Below are positions 33,501 to 49,500 of a DNA stretch of 64,000 nucleotides, piece by piece (position 1 is the first letter of the stretch; each line of letters begins with the position of its first letter). Below the pieces are notes generated by a model. That model had not been told where the DNA came from. It saw nothing but the letters and a program-made list of their open reading frames with translations, and searched no databases. The position numbers and the translations under genes are program-made. The DNA is from Strongylocentrotus purpuratus (taxonomy: Eukaryota; Echinodermata; Echinoidea; Camarodonta; Strongylocentrotidae), in the NCBI RefSeq assembly GCF_000002235.5, contig NW_022145609.1, positions 23,300,408 to 23,364,407 on the forward strand, in the 5' to 3' direction.

Positions 33501-36500
33501 AATGATAATGATAGCTACATTTATATTGCATACATATCCATCCCAGAGGATGCTCAAGGCACCTACACAGTAGTATAATTACTCTGGCTTTAGCTCAGCT
33601 GATATAAGGCCCTAAAAGAAATAAATTCCCACGTTTGTGGAGATTAGCAAATGTAGATTAATGTCTTCCCAAAGGACATTAGTGCCTTGACGAGACTAGA
33701 GCCTCGAACCATGTGATCACACAGTCCGGTGACATATCCACTAGGCCACAGCACCTCTACCTCATAGGGACACTATGGGATACACAGTTGGTAAAGGATC
33801 ATCAAATAATCGGTGGTTTTCATGAATGTATTATTAGCTTCCAAGAAGCAAAGTCAGGAATGATACAAGTGTCTTCTTTTCTCTTTAAGAGCAGGAACAA
33901 GTGGTTATGTTCATTCAAGCCATAATCTGACAATTGTTAGTGACAAATTTTATTTCCAATTGTTTAACCATAACATGATCAAGTGTTGGTAATAAAGTTC
34001 TTTCGTTCATTCATTTAAAAAATATATTTATATACTTATAATCCTCTATCAGGTGATGAAGAAGACGAGGAGTATGCCCCTGATACACTTGTATCCAAAG
34101 CATTACTGGCTGAGCTGGTCAATGAAGCAGCGAAGCTCAAGTCGCTGGATGTCATGAACCAGGTAATCTTTTTTTTCATTTTTTGTCTCGCCTTCATAGC
34201 AAAAGCGAGACATATTTCCAGAAGTATCTATTACCCGTATTTGGAACAATTAGAGGCATTATATCACATCATCATCCAAAAAGTTGGATGTGATATTCAC
34301 TTTCACTTTCAGGAATTGGTAAGGACAGAAGGTTTCATATCTAAGCTTCATGAATTACTAGAATTTACTGTTATGATTCAATTATATGATTCAATTATAT
34401 TGCTGCATGAATCTTGTGCAAATTTGAACAGGTCGAAGTTGATGGTTTCATATTTGTTTAGAGGACATTTTTCTTAATAAAGAGATAAATGCAAGCCAGC
34501 CAATGATGATTATTCTTGTCAAAGAGTTTGTTCTACAATCATCTGCTGATTTTGTGAATTCCTCGTTGCTGAGGTTGGCTATTATTATCTCTTTGTTTGA
34601 TGTGTTGTGACATTAGGGCAATCCTCTTTGGGAAAATATCACAGAAAAAAACAAACATTGCTGTTGTCATTAGAGGGTTCAAAACAGTCGCAATCAGATA
34701 AAACAGTCTCAATCAGGTAAAACGGGAGGAGAGATCTGAGTGTATGGTGATTAAAATTTGTGTGACCCCTCCCTGGCACAGATGATGCCAAATGTAATCA
34801 TGATCATAATAAGTAGAGCCAAAAGCACCAAAGACTTCTGTTGTTGTTAAACATTGTAATCATTAACAAAGACCAACTGTATTTTCTTATATGATTTTAG
34901 GTTTTACAGATATACCAGTGATACTTTTTTAATAGATTTAGTTTTATCCACACCCAGGTCCCACTAACACCATTTTGTTTGCTTTTCACTAGATAAGAAC
35001 TGAACGCTTAGTGAGGTTACTGAACATCCTTGAAAGGAATATCAGAGATGGTACAAAGCTCAATCCAAATGATCAGGTAAATCATATCAGCTCATATTAA
35101 TTCTCATTTTAACCTTTTTCATTCAGTGGTTGGCAAAGCACACCCAAGAATATGAGTGCTGTACAATGTGTTTGAATTTAGGATCCAAACCCCATCCAAT
35201 ATTTCGATGTTGAACATTGTGTTTAGACTAAAGCCACCCGACCCTGTACAATCTGATTATGATCCGATTCAAGAAGAATTCGCAATAGCATTTGATATGA
35301 ACGTTCAAACATGTAAAGTCTTAATGACAATGGATTTGAATAGTCATATGATTAATAAAATCTAAATTGCAAAGAATTTCATGCTTCATTGGAGGAGGAA
35401 AATCTCATTGACTCAGAATCACAGTGACGTCAGACAAGTAATGCGATTGTCTACTATTTGAAGCAAATTCAGGCTTTCATTCTGACTGAAAGAGATAACT
35501 GCACTGAATCGCAGGAGAATCGATAGTTGTCTCATGTGCTAAACAAGGTATACTTTTCATCCAGAATAGTATCTCTCACCTTCAGTTTGAAATTTGTTTC
35601 CATGGTAGATTATTTTTAGCCAATTTAACACTAAAACACTGCCTGAGAAGTCAACACATTTGTATCCATTGTCCCTTCTTGTCACAGGACGAGCAGAACC
35701 CTCGCGAGCAGCGCTTGTGGCGTGAAGTGACCATGGAGCGGGTGACCCGGTCAGTTGATTCCTCCCTCATAGCCCTCTACATCATGACCTCTGAAGACAT
35801 GCCCAAGGAGGTCTTCATTGAGGACGTCATCGATAGACTGTCTCAGCTGGCCAAGTTTCAACTCACCAACACCATCTACCCGGAGTTTGACCCCGTCTAC
35901 AGGGTGAACCCCAAGAAAGGTGAGCGGTGGTTGCATAGAATTATCCATTATATTATTCAGATTCTTTGGCTACTTTTAGATATGAACATGGGAGGGGGGG
36001 GGGGGGGGGGGAATGCTGCTTAAATATTTTGAGCATTATAACTGGTTAACTACTGAATGTTTTCATTCCTGTTGGCTGAGTCCTGGGTCCTCCAATTTCC
36101 TGTTGGTAATGGTTTAAATGGCAGTTCATCTACCATAGGGTTATGATAATAACGCTTGTGAGAACAGTTCAGAATATCTGGAGATGAATATGAAAATATA
36201 AGCAACTAAACATATTAATAACTAGATATTCAAAGCTAGTATGATTCTGTCCAAACAGATAATAATTAGGTCTGTGTTATGCTGATTGTAGTGCATATTA
36301 CAAAGAGCAGTTTATGTATCATATGTAGAGAGCAGAATATACCCTTTCATGTTTCAGCAGAAATACAGTTCATCAAACTTCAATAAATTCTATAATGTGA
36401 TTAGGTACAGTGAAACCTGTACATAAAGACTGCTCAAGCGAGACAAGAAAAGTTGTCTTTATAGACAGATGGTCTTTATGTACAGGTTCCTTCAGTACAT

Positions 36501-37560
36501 CTTTCTAGGATATATTTTCAAGGGAAACAAAAGTTTTAGCCGTTATAGACAGGTGGTCGCTAAAGCAGTTTTGACTTTAGGTGGTACACTATGGTTTGGG
36601 TGTTTACTTAAAAGTAATGCCTTCTGAATACTTTCGCAAAATAGATGGCAGAAAATCAATATTCCATTTGTTGCTAATTCCTGTGTTCATTATTGATTAC
36701 ATGCCATAATTTATAACTTGTTTTTCTTTCAATGACACAGAAGTGATAGCCACGCATACAAAGCTGAAGAGAGCCAGGGCAGGCGAGGTGAAGGAGAAGT
36801 CTGTTCTTATGGTGTACAACAAGCTGTGCACGCTTGTCGCAAATCTTGCCGAGCTTCTAAACCTCCAGATTCTCACCGATTCTACGGTGCTACTGGTAAG
36901 TGGATATTTAGGGGATCTAATGTCACATGACTTTAAACAAGATAAGATGAAAATGATACCAGAATCCTCTTGCATTAAAAAGTCGGGACTGCATAAAAAC
37001 ACAAGTCCAAAATATGTGATCCTGATTGGATAAAGTTCAATTTGCATTTGAACACAAATTTTTATCCAAGAAGCACAAGATTTCCTTTATTTTCAGCTGT
37101 AAATACCTCTTGTTGCATTCATATTTCAGCTTTCTCTGTTTGAATAAAGTTTATTAATGAAATCAGTGGCAGTGACTTAATGATTTAAGTTTTTCTTTAT
37201 TTTCTGATAGATTTCTTCAATGGGCACTGCACCTTTCTTTGTTGAGAATGTTAGTGAACTTCAACTCAACTCTCTGAAGCTGATCGCTGCTGTAAGTATA
37301 GAATAAAATCTAGGATAAGACAATCTGTTTAAGTTTGAGGGATCACTCGATAGACAGGAGGAGTTCCTTAAATGTTTTTCTGGCAAAGCTTTAAACGCAT
37401 AGGGGGGGGGGTGGAATCATAATTTTTGTGTATTTAAATGATTGAAAACCCACTGTCAGAATTTTTTCTTTCAGTAAAATCACAGATTAATAGATTCTAA
37501 ATTTAAAAAACTTGTTTTTATACAAAACAATGCTAGCATAGTTTCTGAACTATGGAAGTA

Positions 37561-37595
<35 letters not shown>

Positions 37596-40500
37596 GGCTC
37601 TGAATTTTGCTGTAAATGTAAACTAACTGGTATAATGTATTGTGAACATTAATAACCCTTTCACCCTAAATTTGTGTTTCTTCTTTTAATACTTGTAATT
37701 TATAATTTTTTGACACTTTCTTCACTCACAGCCTATTGTCAATAGATGCAACTATAGGATTATTGAAATATGTGTATAATAATGAGGATTTGTCTCCAAT
37801 AACAAGCTGAAGTTTTGAAAATGTAATTTCTTTCTTCCTTCAGGTATTCTCAAGGTACGAGAAACACAGACAACTCATCCTGGAGGATATCTTTGCCTCT
37901 CTTGCCAGACTTCCATCGAGTAAAAAGAACCTCAGAAACTTCAGGTAGATGACTTTTTCTTCTTCTGTGAATGATGTATTCCATCAAAGATTCGCAGTGA
38001 AACTATAGACAATGTCTCAAACATGTGTCTACCAAAAACTGGATTGTAATGACCATTATATGTCAATATTGTGGAAGTTTCAACCTTATCTTCATTTTAA
38101 TATGCATATCAATGAAATTTAATCCAGAGGTTTGAGATTAAAACGTATTAAAATTTGAAATCTAATGTAATATGTTCCACCTTGATTATGAATTAATCAT
38201 TACTTTGTATTCTACCCTCCATCCAGACTGAACAACACAACCAACATTCAGATGGTGACTGCTCTTGTATTACAACTCATTCAAGGTGTAGTTGTGTTCG
38301 TAACCCCAGATGGCGATGGAATGGATCAGTATGATAATGTTGATGACGACGGTTCAAAGGTACATCAGAAAATTCTTAGTTTCAGAATTCAAGCATAGTT
38401 TGCGGAGAATCAGTACAGAGTTAACACCAGTCTGGCTCTCAACCGACAAATTTTGTTTCTTGTTGCTTTCTTTGACATTAATGCATTAATGGACAATTAA
38501 ATTAAACTTTATCAGATTGCACATCAGGCTTAATAAAAGTTAGTGCAATGGAATACTGAGGCTTCAGAGATAGTCAATGTTGTGGGATTTTTGTTGGGCT
38601 TTCATGTTCTGTGTTTTCATATTAATTAGCTTTTTGTGTTTGTTAATTTGTAAGTCAGAGGAATGAATGAAAAAAGGAATACAAAAGCTTCATCAGATGA
38701 TAATTAAGTTGAATAAATGAAGATTATAATGCATTTATTAAAAGCTATTAATGGCTGTTTGTTTAGAAATTGGTTGAAATTACATAACAAATGATCTTGT
38801 CAACAAGAACATTAGGGATGAATGAAAGTAACAAAAGAAGATGATACTGCATTTATTAGAAGAAAAATCATTTGAAATATGTGTTCGATTTCATTTTCTT
38901 TGACTTTGAATACATTTATGATAGGTAATGAGTTACAAATGTGGAAGAAATCTCACCTTGTGTCAATTTGATTGCCTGTTTTTTAATGCAACCTTTTATC
39001 CCTCATGTTCAAAACAGACGGACCAAGGTGTGCTAGTAGTCAATGCCTATGAGACAGCAGTGAGAACAGGGCAGAACTTTCTCTCAGTTTTCTTGAAAAA
39101 GTAAGTGCTTCCATCAGTTACTGATTCATTGGACCAAAGTTTTATTGTAAAACTATACCTAGCCCCATATGTGTAAATCCATGTTTATGATTTGAAGATA
39201 CTAAAGAGGTTTTGGACATTTTTTTCACAATTTTCCCCGCATTTTGCTAGTCCAAACGAGTAGTATTATTTATTACCATGGCTTTAGCCCAGCTGCCTTA
39301 ACATGCTTAAAGCATTCACTACATAAATATTCCTACCAGGAATCCATTTACTACACCTGGGTGGAGGGTGGCAAATGTAGATTAATGTCTTGTCAAAGGA
39401 CATCAGTGCCATGGCGGGACTCAACCGTGAACCATGTGATTCACAGTCTGGTGACGTATCCACTAGACCTGGGGGTGTTTCACAAAGATCCTAAGTTGGA
39501 CTTATGGAGAGCCATTTGTAGCCTTAAAATAAAATGTATTCAAAAGCGAAAATTCAAGTATTTTAGACTTTATATAAATTCAATATCAAGAACATAAAAT
39601 CTCCTTGATAATAGAAAATTTGAATGATTTGAAACAACATTTTATGCCTTTTCAAATAACTTTTACTAAATATTTTCATAGATGCTAAGAGCTTTCCACA
39701 ATTGTTAAGTCCAACTTAGAGATAAGTTCAACTTAGGATCTTTGTGAAACACCCCCCTAGACACCTTGATACCAAGCGTTCATACCATCTGTTTTGTTGT
39801 CTTAGGTGTGTCAGCAAGGACGAGGAAGACTACAGGCCGCTCTTTGAGAACTTTGTTCAAGATCTGCTTTCGGCAGTCAACAAGCCTGAATGGCCAGCAT
39901 CAGAACTTCTACTCAGTCTACTCGGGAGATTGCTGGTATGTTTGATTTCTTGTTCTGTATCGACCGATCCTCACGGCTTTGTGTATAGAAGGATGTTCTT
40001 TGTTATTCATATATTTATGTATCAGACGCGACAGTTTCTTTGACTATGTGTACATTCTTTCTACCATTGTTATCTATCTGTTTGTGTTTTTATTTGTATT
40101 TGAAATCCAATCTCATGATAACAATACTTATACATTGTTAAATCAGACACCTCTATAACATGAAACTTCCATGTATTTTGAAACAACAGTGATATTTGCG
40201 AGAAAACTTTCAAGATTGCAAACAGTCAGTGTTTTGTCAATAATTATTCAATTGATTTGTGGCATGAAAATTTTGCGAAAATTTCCCACTCATACAATCA
40301 GCTAAAACTTCATATGTGTGAAAGTTACTGGTTTCATAGTATTATTATTTCGAATGATTTGCAAATAAAGGATATATAGAGAGCAAAATATTATTTGCAA
40401 AAATGTCTTTATTAAAGGAAGTTTCAGGAAGTTTATTTGACGTATTTACTTTGATTTGGGTCTTGTATAATTTCATTATAAGGGACAGAAAATTTGATGA

Positions 40501-43500
40501 ATATTGTTTGATAGTATTGGCCCACTTTCTGAGATAATAATTAATTTAGCGATTAAATGCTTGCCTAATACTAGTTCCTCTGATATGGGAAATCAGTTAT
40601 TATGATTTCATTATCATTTGTTTCTTTTACTTTTTTTGTCATGAATGTTTCTGTTTCTGTTTGACAAATTTTCAGATGCACCAGTTCAGTAATCGTTCGA
40701 ATGAGATGTCGATGAGAGTGTCTTCCCTTGAGTATCTTGGCCAGGTGGCGAGCAGACTGAGGAAAGATGCCATATCAAGTGTGATGGATGAAGACAGGCT
40801 CAACACCATCGTCAGAGAGGTAATAGGAAGATTTACATGCCCAACAGGCCATTTTCATGATGTAATCAAATTTAATGCTCAAATCTTTGTTACGCGCCTC
40901 GTTAAAAGTTATTTCAATCACCTGCATTGCATTTCGATAGTCAAATTGCAAATTGCATACTGCATACTTAAGTTGTTGCTATTATGGCTTGTCCTACGTA
41001 ACAACACCTAATGTATGCAATTGCACACCAACTATTAACCCTATTTTAACCTGGTTATTTTAGACCAGGTTTTTACCCGGGGGGGGGGGGGGGGGGGGGG
41101 TTAAAATACAATTATTTGAAACAAGGCACTCAGCAAACATTCAAGCATTAAATTTGATTACATTACAAAAGTCGCCCATTATAGGGAAGAATCTGGCTTA
41201 ATACAAGAGCTTTGATTCAACCGTCTAAAGAATTTACAATGTTTTCCATATATTTATTTGTTGTATAGCTATTATTTAACAATGTCCTCTCGGGAATGAA
41301 GTGGATAATGAGCTGCATAAATCATTCTTAAACTACTCAAAAGGCTTGGAGCAAATTCAATTTTATTTATTGTGTTGGTCTTTTATTTGTGTTCATTGTG
41401 TTTCTTTCTTTTTTTTGCTAGTGGATTTTCAAAATACAGTATGAAAGTTGTATTAGTAACCTACACTTTTAATGATAATAGAGTTATTTCACATTGTTTT
41501 CTCTGGTATTGCGCTGCCCAGAATAAATGAGATTTATTTCAGGTTTTCACGTTTTCTAAGTGATGAGTATAGGTAATGCCTTGCAAAAATCATGTTCACA
41601 GAACCAATGTGTTGTATATACTGTACCGAGAAAAAAAAGTGTTTATATTGTTAACTATATCGTTGGTGTAGAAATAGTAGTAGCATTATCTGATTCAGTG
41701 TTAGCATTGTTATTGAGTCATTATTATTGTTGTATATTCAAAGAAATATGCTTATTTGATATCATTTCTTCTCTTGTAGATGAGGGGAGGTAGAGAGTCT
41801 CCAGTTGGGGACGGGAAACCATGTGACAAACTGGACTATGTCATGAACCTACAACAGGCTATGGTAGACTACCTCAGCTACAACAGTCGCAATGATCCAG
41901 CAATCTTGGTAAGAAAGGCAAATGATCTTCTTGGAACTGACTTAGATGTCATCATTTGGTTGTATATTTGTAATTTCGTTATTTATATCAAGGCTTTTAG
42001 GTACACATCATTTCGTATATTGAACTTATGTTTATCATTATTGAATGTTTGTTTATTATGTATACGTACACATCCGTCTGGAAATGTCATCTGTAAGGAA
42101 ACAATAAGATATACCCCTACTTCAGACAGTTTTCATGACAGATCTATTCTGTCAGGGATCTGTGATCTGTATAGATATAAAGGCTTTGTTTGGTTGGGGG
42201 TTAGGAAAACATGGGATCTATTGATTATCTTATGTCGGTATTATTTCTTAGGTTTTCCATTGATTGAAGCCCCAATTCCTATGGGCATTCATTCTCTCTG
42301 TCTCTCTCTCTGTCTCTCTCTCTTTATCTCTCCTTTTCCTTCCTCCCCCCCCCCCCCCCCCCATCTCCTGCTCGCCTCTTCCCTTCCTCTTTCTAACTCT
42401 CTCCCTTTCTCTCTTAAAGCCACACTGTACTAGCCACCACTTGTAGCTACTTGATCCCTCTATGTAGAAAACTTCCCCAATCAGTGCCTGTTGGTCCCCC
42501 GTGATCCTCTTTTTCTTATCTTAATTGAGAGCTGAGTTAATGAGATAGCCACCTGTCAGTGACCTCTCTGTGTGGTCTAATCCCTTCTGGCTGAACTAGT
42601 ACAGTCTGCCTTTAAAGTGTCTAAGGGTCCATGTGTTTTGGGAATATATTTGTTTGATGTCGATTCCACTCATATTTATTTGGTTCTCTCTTTCTCTCTC
42701 TCGCTCTCTTGTTCTCTCTTGCAGTTTTCAAGGCAATTCTTTCTTGCCCAGTGGTACCGGGACACCAACGCCGAGGTGGAACAGACCATGAAAGCACCTC
42801 AGTCCAAGAAGAAGAAGAAAGACAGCGACGATGAGGATAGCGATGACGACGAAGACGACGACGACAGTGATGATGAGGAGGAAGAGGAGAAGGCTCGGGA
42901 CAATGACCTCAAGAAAGCCGATATCTTACGAGCAGCAGAGAAGAGGAAAAAGTTTCTTCTTTATTCTATCAAGGTCAAAAAACCTTCTGGTTCCATTAGG
43001 TGAGGATAAAGATATACTTATACAATATTGCCTTTAATGATAATTAGATTCCTTATAATTTCATTTCATTTATTGACCATTTAAAAACAACAAAATATAC
43101 AAAATATCAATACAAAAGAAGAATAATATCAAAGAACAACAACATAAAAGAAATAATGGCCAGGGCCCCTGAGAAGCAAGACTGCTTGTAATCGGGGCCC
43201 TAGTATAACAGGAATAAGAAATGGTTATGAAGGAGGGGAATGTTTATACCATATGAAAAGGTACTAAACACTCTCTTCGAAAGGCAATCCTAACATTATT
43301 GTAGTAACTTTCTTGACGTGAAAAGCAGAAAAATCAGAAGGCCAAATAAGTGAGGATTTGGAGAAAATAATATTGATGTGGATAATGTTTATTGATAAGT
43401 TTTGAATTTTAGAAAGTGAAAGTATTAGGGATGATTATAAGTCTGAAGTTGGATTTTGTGATAGTGAACATTTAGATGTTTGTATGTATCTATGATGAAA

Positions 43501-46500
43501 TGAGAACTCTCTATTTTGTCCTGCTTATCCAGCTGATGCATGATGTGTAGGCAAAGAAGGCAGTCTTCCCCTTAATTACTTTAGCCAAAACTTACCTGGC
43601 AGGACCTGGCAGCGCCGTAATGGCAGCTAGGCTAAAGCCGGGGTAGTAATCAAATTGTGCGCCTTGGAATATAAATTCATTATTATTATTTATCATCCTC
43701 AACCTTTCCTTTCTAATGTTTACCATACAGGAAAGGAAGGAACATCATCACGTACGAGAGTGCCGCCTTTGTAGTGAGGTACCTTGCGTCAAGAAGACCA
43801 TTCTCACAGAGTTTTGATATCTATCTTACACAAGTAAGTATCTTTTCGAAGCTCTCATCCTTGCCTGAATTCATGGGTTAATCTGTTTTAAAACATTACT
43901 AACAAACTAAGCGTTTCCAGCAAAAACGTTGATCATTTATGTGTTAAAAGAAAATGTTACCTTAAATTATATGGTAAAGTTTCAAGCAAAGATAATGAAA
44001 TATGTGATGCAATAGAAGTTTGCCTTCCTGCTTTTGCCCAGTAATGTTTTTGTGCATTTGGCCAGCAGCATGCGTTCATGATTTTCGATGAGTTGTTCTT
44101 TAAGTGTAAGTGTGAATTAGCGAATGTGATATTCCAATTTGTCCAAGGAAAGGTTATAACAAATGCAGATCCATGTGTAATTGTATTAAATGATGTACTA
44201 CTTTCAAACAAAAGTCATTTGAATGTATTCTTATGCTGCTGTACATTGCATTTCATTTTACCTATACATAATATTCTGAATAAACATTACAACAAGTGCC
44301 ATGTCTATTTACCTAAGAAAGAAAAATGTATATATTTTTTTGTTGTTGACCTTGACAAGGATATTAAATTAATGCCATATCAAGTTTTTTTAGGTAAAAG
44401 AAAATCCTGTTTGTTTTTCTTCAGATCTTGAGGGTATTGAATGAAACAGCAGTCGCAGTCCGAACGAGAGCTATGAAGTGCCTATCACAAGTAGTAGCCG
44501 CAGATCCAAAAATACTGGCCAGGGTAAGAATTTTGCTTTGTAGGAATGATTTTAAAGAAAAAGAGTGTTTTGAGAAAAAGAGAATTATCTACCAATAGTA
44601 GATGTCGCCCAGGAAAGACATCTGCTATTACAAAAATTTGAAGAAGCGACTCATGACTTCCTATTGAATGTTACATGTTTATAATTGCTTGTTTACACAT
44701 TTTGTAAATCCTTGATTGATTTTATGTGGAAGATAAGCACTTTCAATTCTTCTTCTTCTTATTATGTAATTTTCTCTTTTTATGTGTGTTGCTAGGCTGA
44801 TGTGCAGAAGACGGTTCATTGTCGGTTTATGGATCAGTCAACCAGTGTGAGGGAAGCAGCAGTGGAGTTGGTAGGAAGGTTCGTGTTGATGCAGCCTGAG
44901 CTTACAGATCAGTACTATGAAATGCTCATCGAAAGAATATTGGTAAGTTAGCAGTAGCAGAAGTAGTAGTGGTGGTAGCCCAGTTCTTATGTGCTACATG
45001 AAACTACTACAGTCAAACCTGCTTTAGTGACCACCTGTATAGAAAGACCATCTGTCTACAAAGACCACATTTTTTATCTCCCTTGAGTGGTCTTTAAAGA
45101 CAGGTTTTACTGTAATTACTTCCTCACAGTTCCTAACACATATCAATCATTTGACTATTATAGAGAGTTGATATTGATGCAACTTATTAGCAGTTGATTT
45201 CAATCTCAACTATGTACACAGAAGATAGGAGACTGCAAACTTGTGATTGATTGGAGGACTTGAGATTGATTGGAGGACTTGCGATTGATTTGGATCAAGA
45301 GCAACTATTTATAAGACGGGGGCCCAGAACATTATTTTGTTATCCTGGACAAAATTTGATATGCTTTTCTGAATACTCTAGCTATATTCTGTTCTGTACT
45401 ATCAAGTGGTACCTCTGTATCAGCTAACTCTTTTAATTCCGTGCTCTCATCCCATGAACAGGACACTGGAATCAGCGTGCGAAAACGGGTGATCAAGACT
45501 CTCAGGGATATTTGCATTGATCAACCTGAATTCTCCAAGATTCCAGAGATCTGCGTCCGCATCATCAGGAGGGTCAACGATGAGGAGGGTATCAAGGTAG
45601 GAACAAGTCTCTCTCTCTCTCAGTGCCTTATCGATTGACTTTGGCGATCATGCTGTTCCACAACCCTCAGCTCCTAGCCCTTCTCTATTAGTACCACTTC
45701 CAGTTCCTTCACTCCTCTCTGTTTTTCTCCAGGCTGTCCATCCAAACTATCCTCCTTCTTCCCCTACTCCTCCTTCCCACAATTTTCCCTGTCAAAGCAA
45801 GATTCTCTAGGCCTTCTTTACCTAAAACAAGAACATCTTCTTCAGCCTTGTTCACATGCCACAAAATACTATGACAGCTTACTATTGGGACCTTTGTTGC
45901 ACGAAGCTACCTATTTAATCCCCTCTTGCCACTTATTTAGTACACACAAACTGTGGTGGATTACTGCGGCTGATGTGAAGGAGTCTTTGTGTTTTCCATG
46001 TTGTTGTATAATACAGATTGTGTAGTTTCTCCTCCGTTAAAACATTTTTTTTTTTTTTAAATATGTCTTGAAATACTTTGTATTGGACACTAATTATATT
46101 TGAATTGAGAGAAAAATACACCAATGAAATATTCTTACACTGGTGAGATACAAAAGTAATTCATTTCATACCCTTCATTGAACACCAATTAAATTATAAT
46201 TACATAAGAAATATTCCTACAAGATCTGTCCTTGATTTGTGTTTGAATTATCAGCAGAAATGAGTGAATGACCCGTTTCAGAAGATTTCAAACCAATTTC
46301 TTGTTACAAGAGAAATACATAAAATATGCTAATTACATAAGAAATATTCCTATGAGATCTGATGTTTTACTTGATTTTGTGTTTGAATTATCAGCAGAAA
46401 TTAGTTTCAGAAGATTTCAAACCAATTTCTTGTTACAAGAGAAATACATCAATCTAATATGATAATAAATTTATTTTAGATAAAATGTTCTGTTTTTGTT

Positions 46501-49500
46501 ATCTGCAGAAATTGGTCAACGAGACGTTTCAGAAGATGTGGTTCACCCCGATGCCGAATCAGAACAAGAACCTGCTGCTTCAGAGAGCTCTGAACATCAT
46601 TGAAGTGGTAGCAGCAAGTAAAGATACAGGCTATGATTGGCTAGAACAACTCCTTACAAATGTAAGTAGATTGGTGACAACAGAGCCATCTATACACAGA
46701 GTTTGGCCAACTTGGTTTCACTGGGTCACAACATGGCGTATATTCTTTTGTTTTGTGCTTGCCAAACAAAGCAGTGGTCGTCATGTTGTGACCAACTCAA
46801 ACCGGGTTGGCCAAACTCTGTGTATAGATGGCTCTGGGTGACAATTATTAAACTATGTAAATTGTATGCTGATATTGCATGATTCATAGTGGTTCTGTGG
46901 AGGTGTTGTGGTATAGTGGTTTATTCACTTGACTTCTCAATCTCAAGGGTTTAAGGTTCGAATCCCATCTTTTGGAAAGTCATTAATCCACAAAATTGCC
47001 ACTCTCCCCGAAGTGTTACAGAGGTACCTGGGCAGAATTATTCCTTGAAATCAGGTCTGAGAATTTCCTGATTGGTTTTCTTATATATTTTTTTCCCCTG
47101 ATTTTTTTGTTGTTGATAAAAAAAAAAAATCCTCCAAAAATTGCTAGTCCCTGAGATCAATGTAAATCCGGTTTAAAATCAGATGGGTGAGGTGCTGTTT
47201 TTTCATGGCCATTAAAACAGTTTAGAGGATTACAAAAGTACAATTATTGACTGCTCTTTACCTGTTCATATCAAATTTAGAGTCGAATATAAATATATTA
47301 TAAGCACTTTCGACGAACCAAAATGGATTGCATTTCTTGCATCATGTTAAAGCTCTTTCACTAGACAATCTGAACAAATTTTCCCCCATCTTTCTCTGCT
47401 GCAGCTCCTGAAAAGTGAGGTGGACGCCCACTACAAGCCAGTACAGAAGGCGTGTATGCAGGTGACCGACTGCCTGGTGGAGCACGTGCTTCGGCTGGAG
47501 AGGGGCTCCGCCGAGGTTTCGGAGGAGGGCAAGGCCAACAGCAGGAGACTGGTCTCGTGTCTCCAGACCCTGTATCTCTTCAGCAAGGTCAAGCCGACGC
47601 TGATGGTGGCTCACGCAACCACTCTTCAACCCTACCTCAGTACAAAAGTGGCAGTGAGTATTTAGTTAGCTGTCTCTGCGGTTGTTGATGAATATGAAGA
47701 TTTAGACAACATGTCTACTTGTAACTAGGGCTTCAAGGCTAATTTTTCATGGGAGCCTGGATTGCAATTTTAGTGGTCTTTAGTTTTCTGGAGTGATTCT
47801 TTTTTTTTTAGGCCAGGGTGTCCTGGACCCATGTTTAGCATCAAGCCCTGATAAAACAAACAGATTACACTTAGCTATGAAATCTTTACCCAAGAGCAGA
47901 ATCACTGAGATGTGTCTAGATTTAACATGCTTATCCCCCCTCCCCCTTCCCTACACACAAACAACATTTTTGAGTTGCCCACCTGAACGGATTTATACCT
48001 TAAAAAGAGAATTCTGAGCTCATATTGGCTGCCACAATATCAAAGTGTTTTGGAAGGGCACAGAATGCTATTATAATCATCATCATAATTATGATAATCG
48101 CCACCATCACCACCACCATCATCATCCTTATCATTATCTCTATCATCATCATCATCATCCTAGACGGCACGTGAAACGATGGTGATCTCCAATGTTGCCA
48201 AGATCATAGAGATGGTTGTACCTCTGATGGACCATCCTAGTGAAGTGTTTCTGGCCAGCCTGGAAGAAGACATGATGAGGCTCATCCTCAAACATGGACA
48301 AATGGTGAGAAAATAACACGTTTTCTTATGAATACTGTAAGTAAGATAAAAATCTTTAACAACAAAGAAACTTTGAAAATTGTAAGAAATCTCTGTTTTT
48401 AGTGAGGTTTTTGCAAGATAAATCCGTCCGTAATCTGAACCCTGTACAAAATTGATGAAAATCTGCATTTTACAAAGTTCATGAAAATATGCATGAATGA
48501 GTTGCAGTTTTAAATATGGCCTCAAATGTTTTGATATACCTATAATGATAGAAAGCAATTCCCTGTAAGTTTGCCATTTAAATAAATCATACATTTAGTT
48601 TTGATCTTTTATCAATTTTGTTTGATGGACATTCATTCTTATTATTGTCGTCTAGATTGACCATCTAGATTCATTAGTTACGCATATCCCCCATCCAAGA
48701 TCATGCCCTTTAAAAATCTATGTTTAATAATTTTAACTTTCATGTTTATTTATCTTTTCTTGAAACAGGTGCTTCAGAGTTGTGTGAGTTGTCTAGGGGC
48801 AATAGTCAACAGGGTGACTCACAACTACAGACTAGTCAGAGACTGCTTTCAAAAGTACTTTAGTAAGTGTTCTCTGTGTAAAGACTCCGCATCATTACAT
48901 TACTTTCTCCAAGGGAAGAACTGAAAAAACTTGAGAATTAAAGTTGTATGAAGGAACAGCTTATTGTACTTAAATGAAGTTAATAAAGTAACTAGGCCCG
49001 AGTCAAAACAGATTTGACTCTTAAAGCCAGAGTCAGGTTGTCTTGAACTATTTGGAGTCCAATGCCCCAATGTATTTCAACATGTGGGACTACACTATAG
49101 ATTTGTACAGATTTTGTACATAAATCTTGGCATGTGCAGGTTAGAATATAATTCACTTTTTAAACAAGGTGAATCTTGTACCATAATTCTTTTTCATTCT
49201 CCAATAAAAGATATTTGTATTTGTTCATGTGAGGCTATTAATAGGTGGACTCCTGTTTCTTAAAGCCCATTTTGCTTTCAAAATATTGAATTTCTATTGA
49301 GTCTTCTTCTTCCTGTCCCAAACGTGTAGTCACGTAATTAATGAGTATAATTCAATCATAATTTTACCATGATTTTAATGTCATTTGATTTCTTCTCTTT
49401 TGTGGAACAGCCATTCTAGCCAAGATGAAGACAGACCATGACTCAACTTCGGACAGCCCTATCAGCAAGAACAAGCCAGTCTTACTCAGGTCTCTCTTCA

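Noticed and set aside
46900..46970. Possible tRNA gene
   Set aside because: A- and B-box-like words are present, but no complete cloverleaf or acceptor stem could be paired; scored as a SINE.
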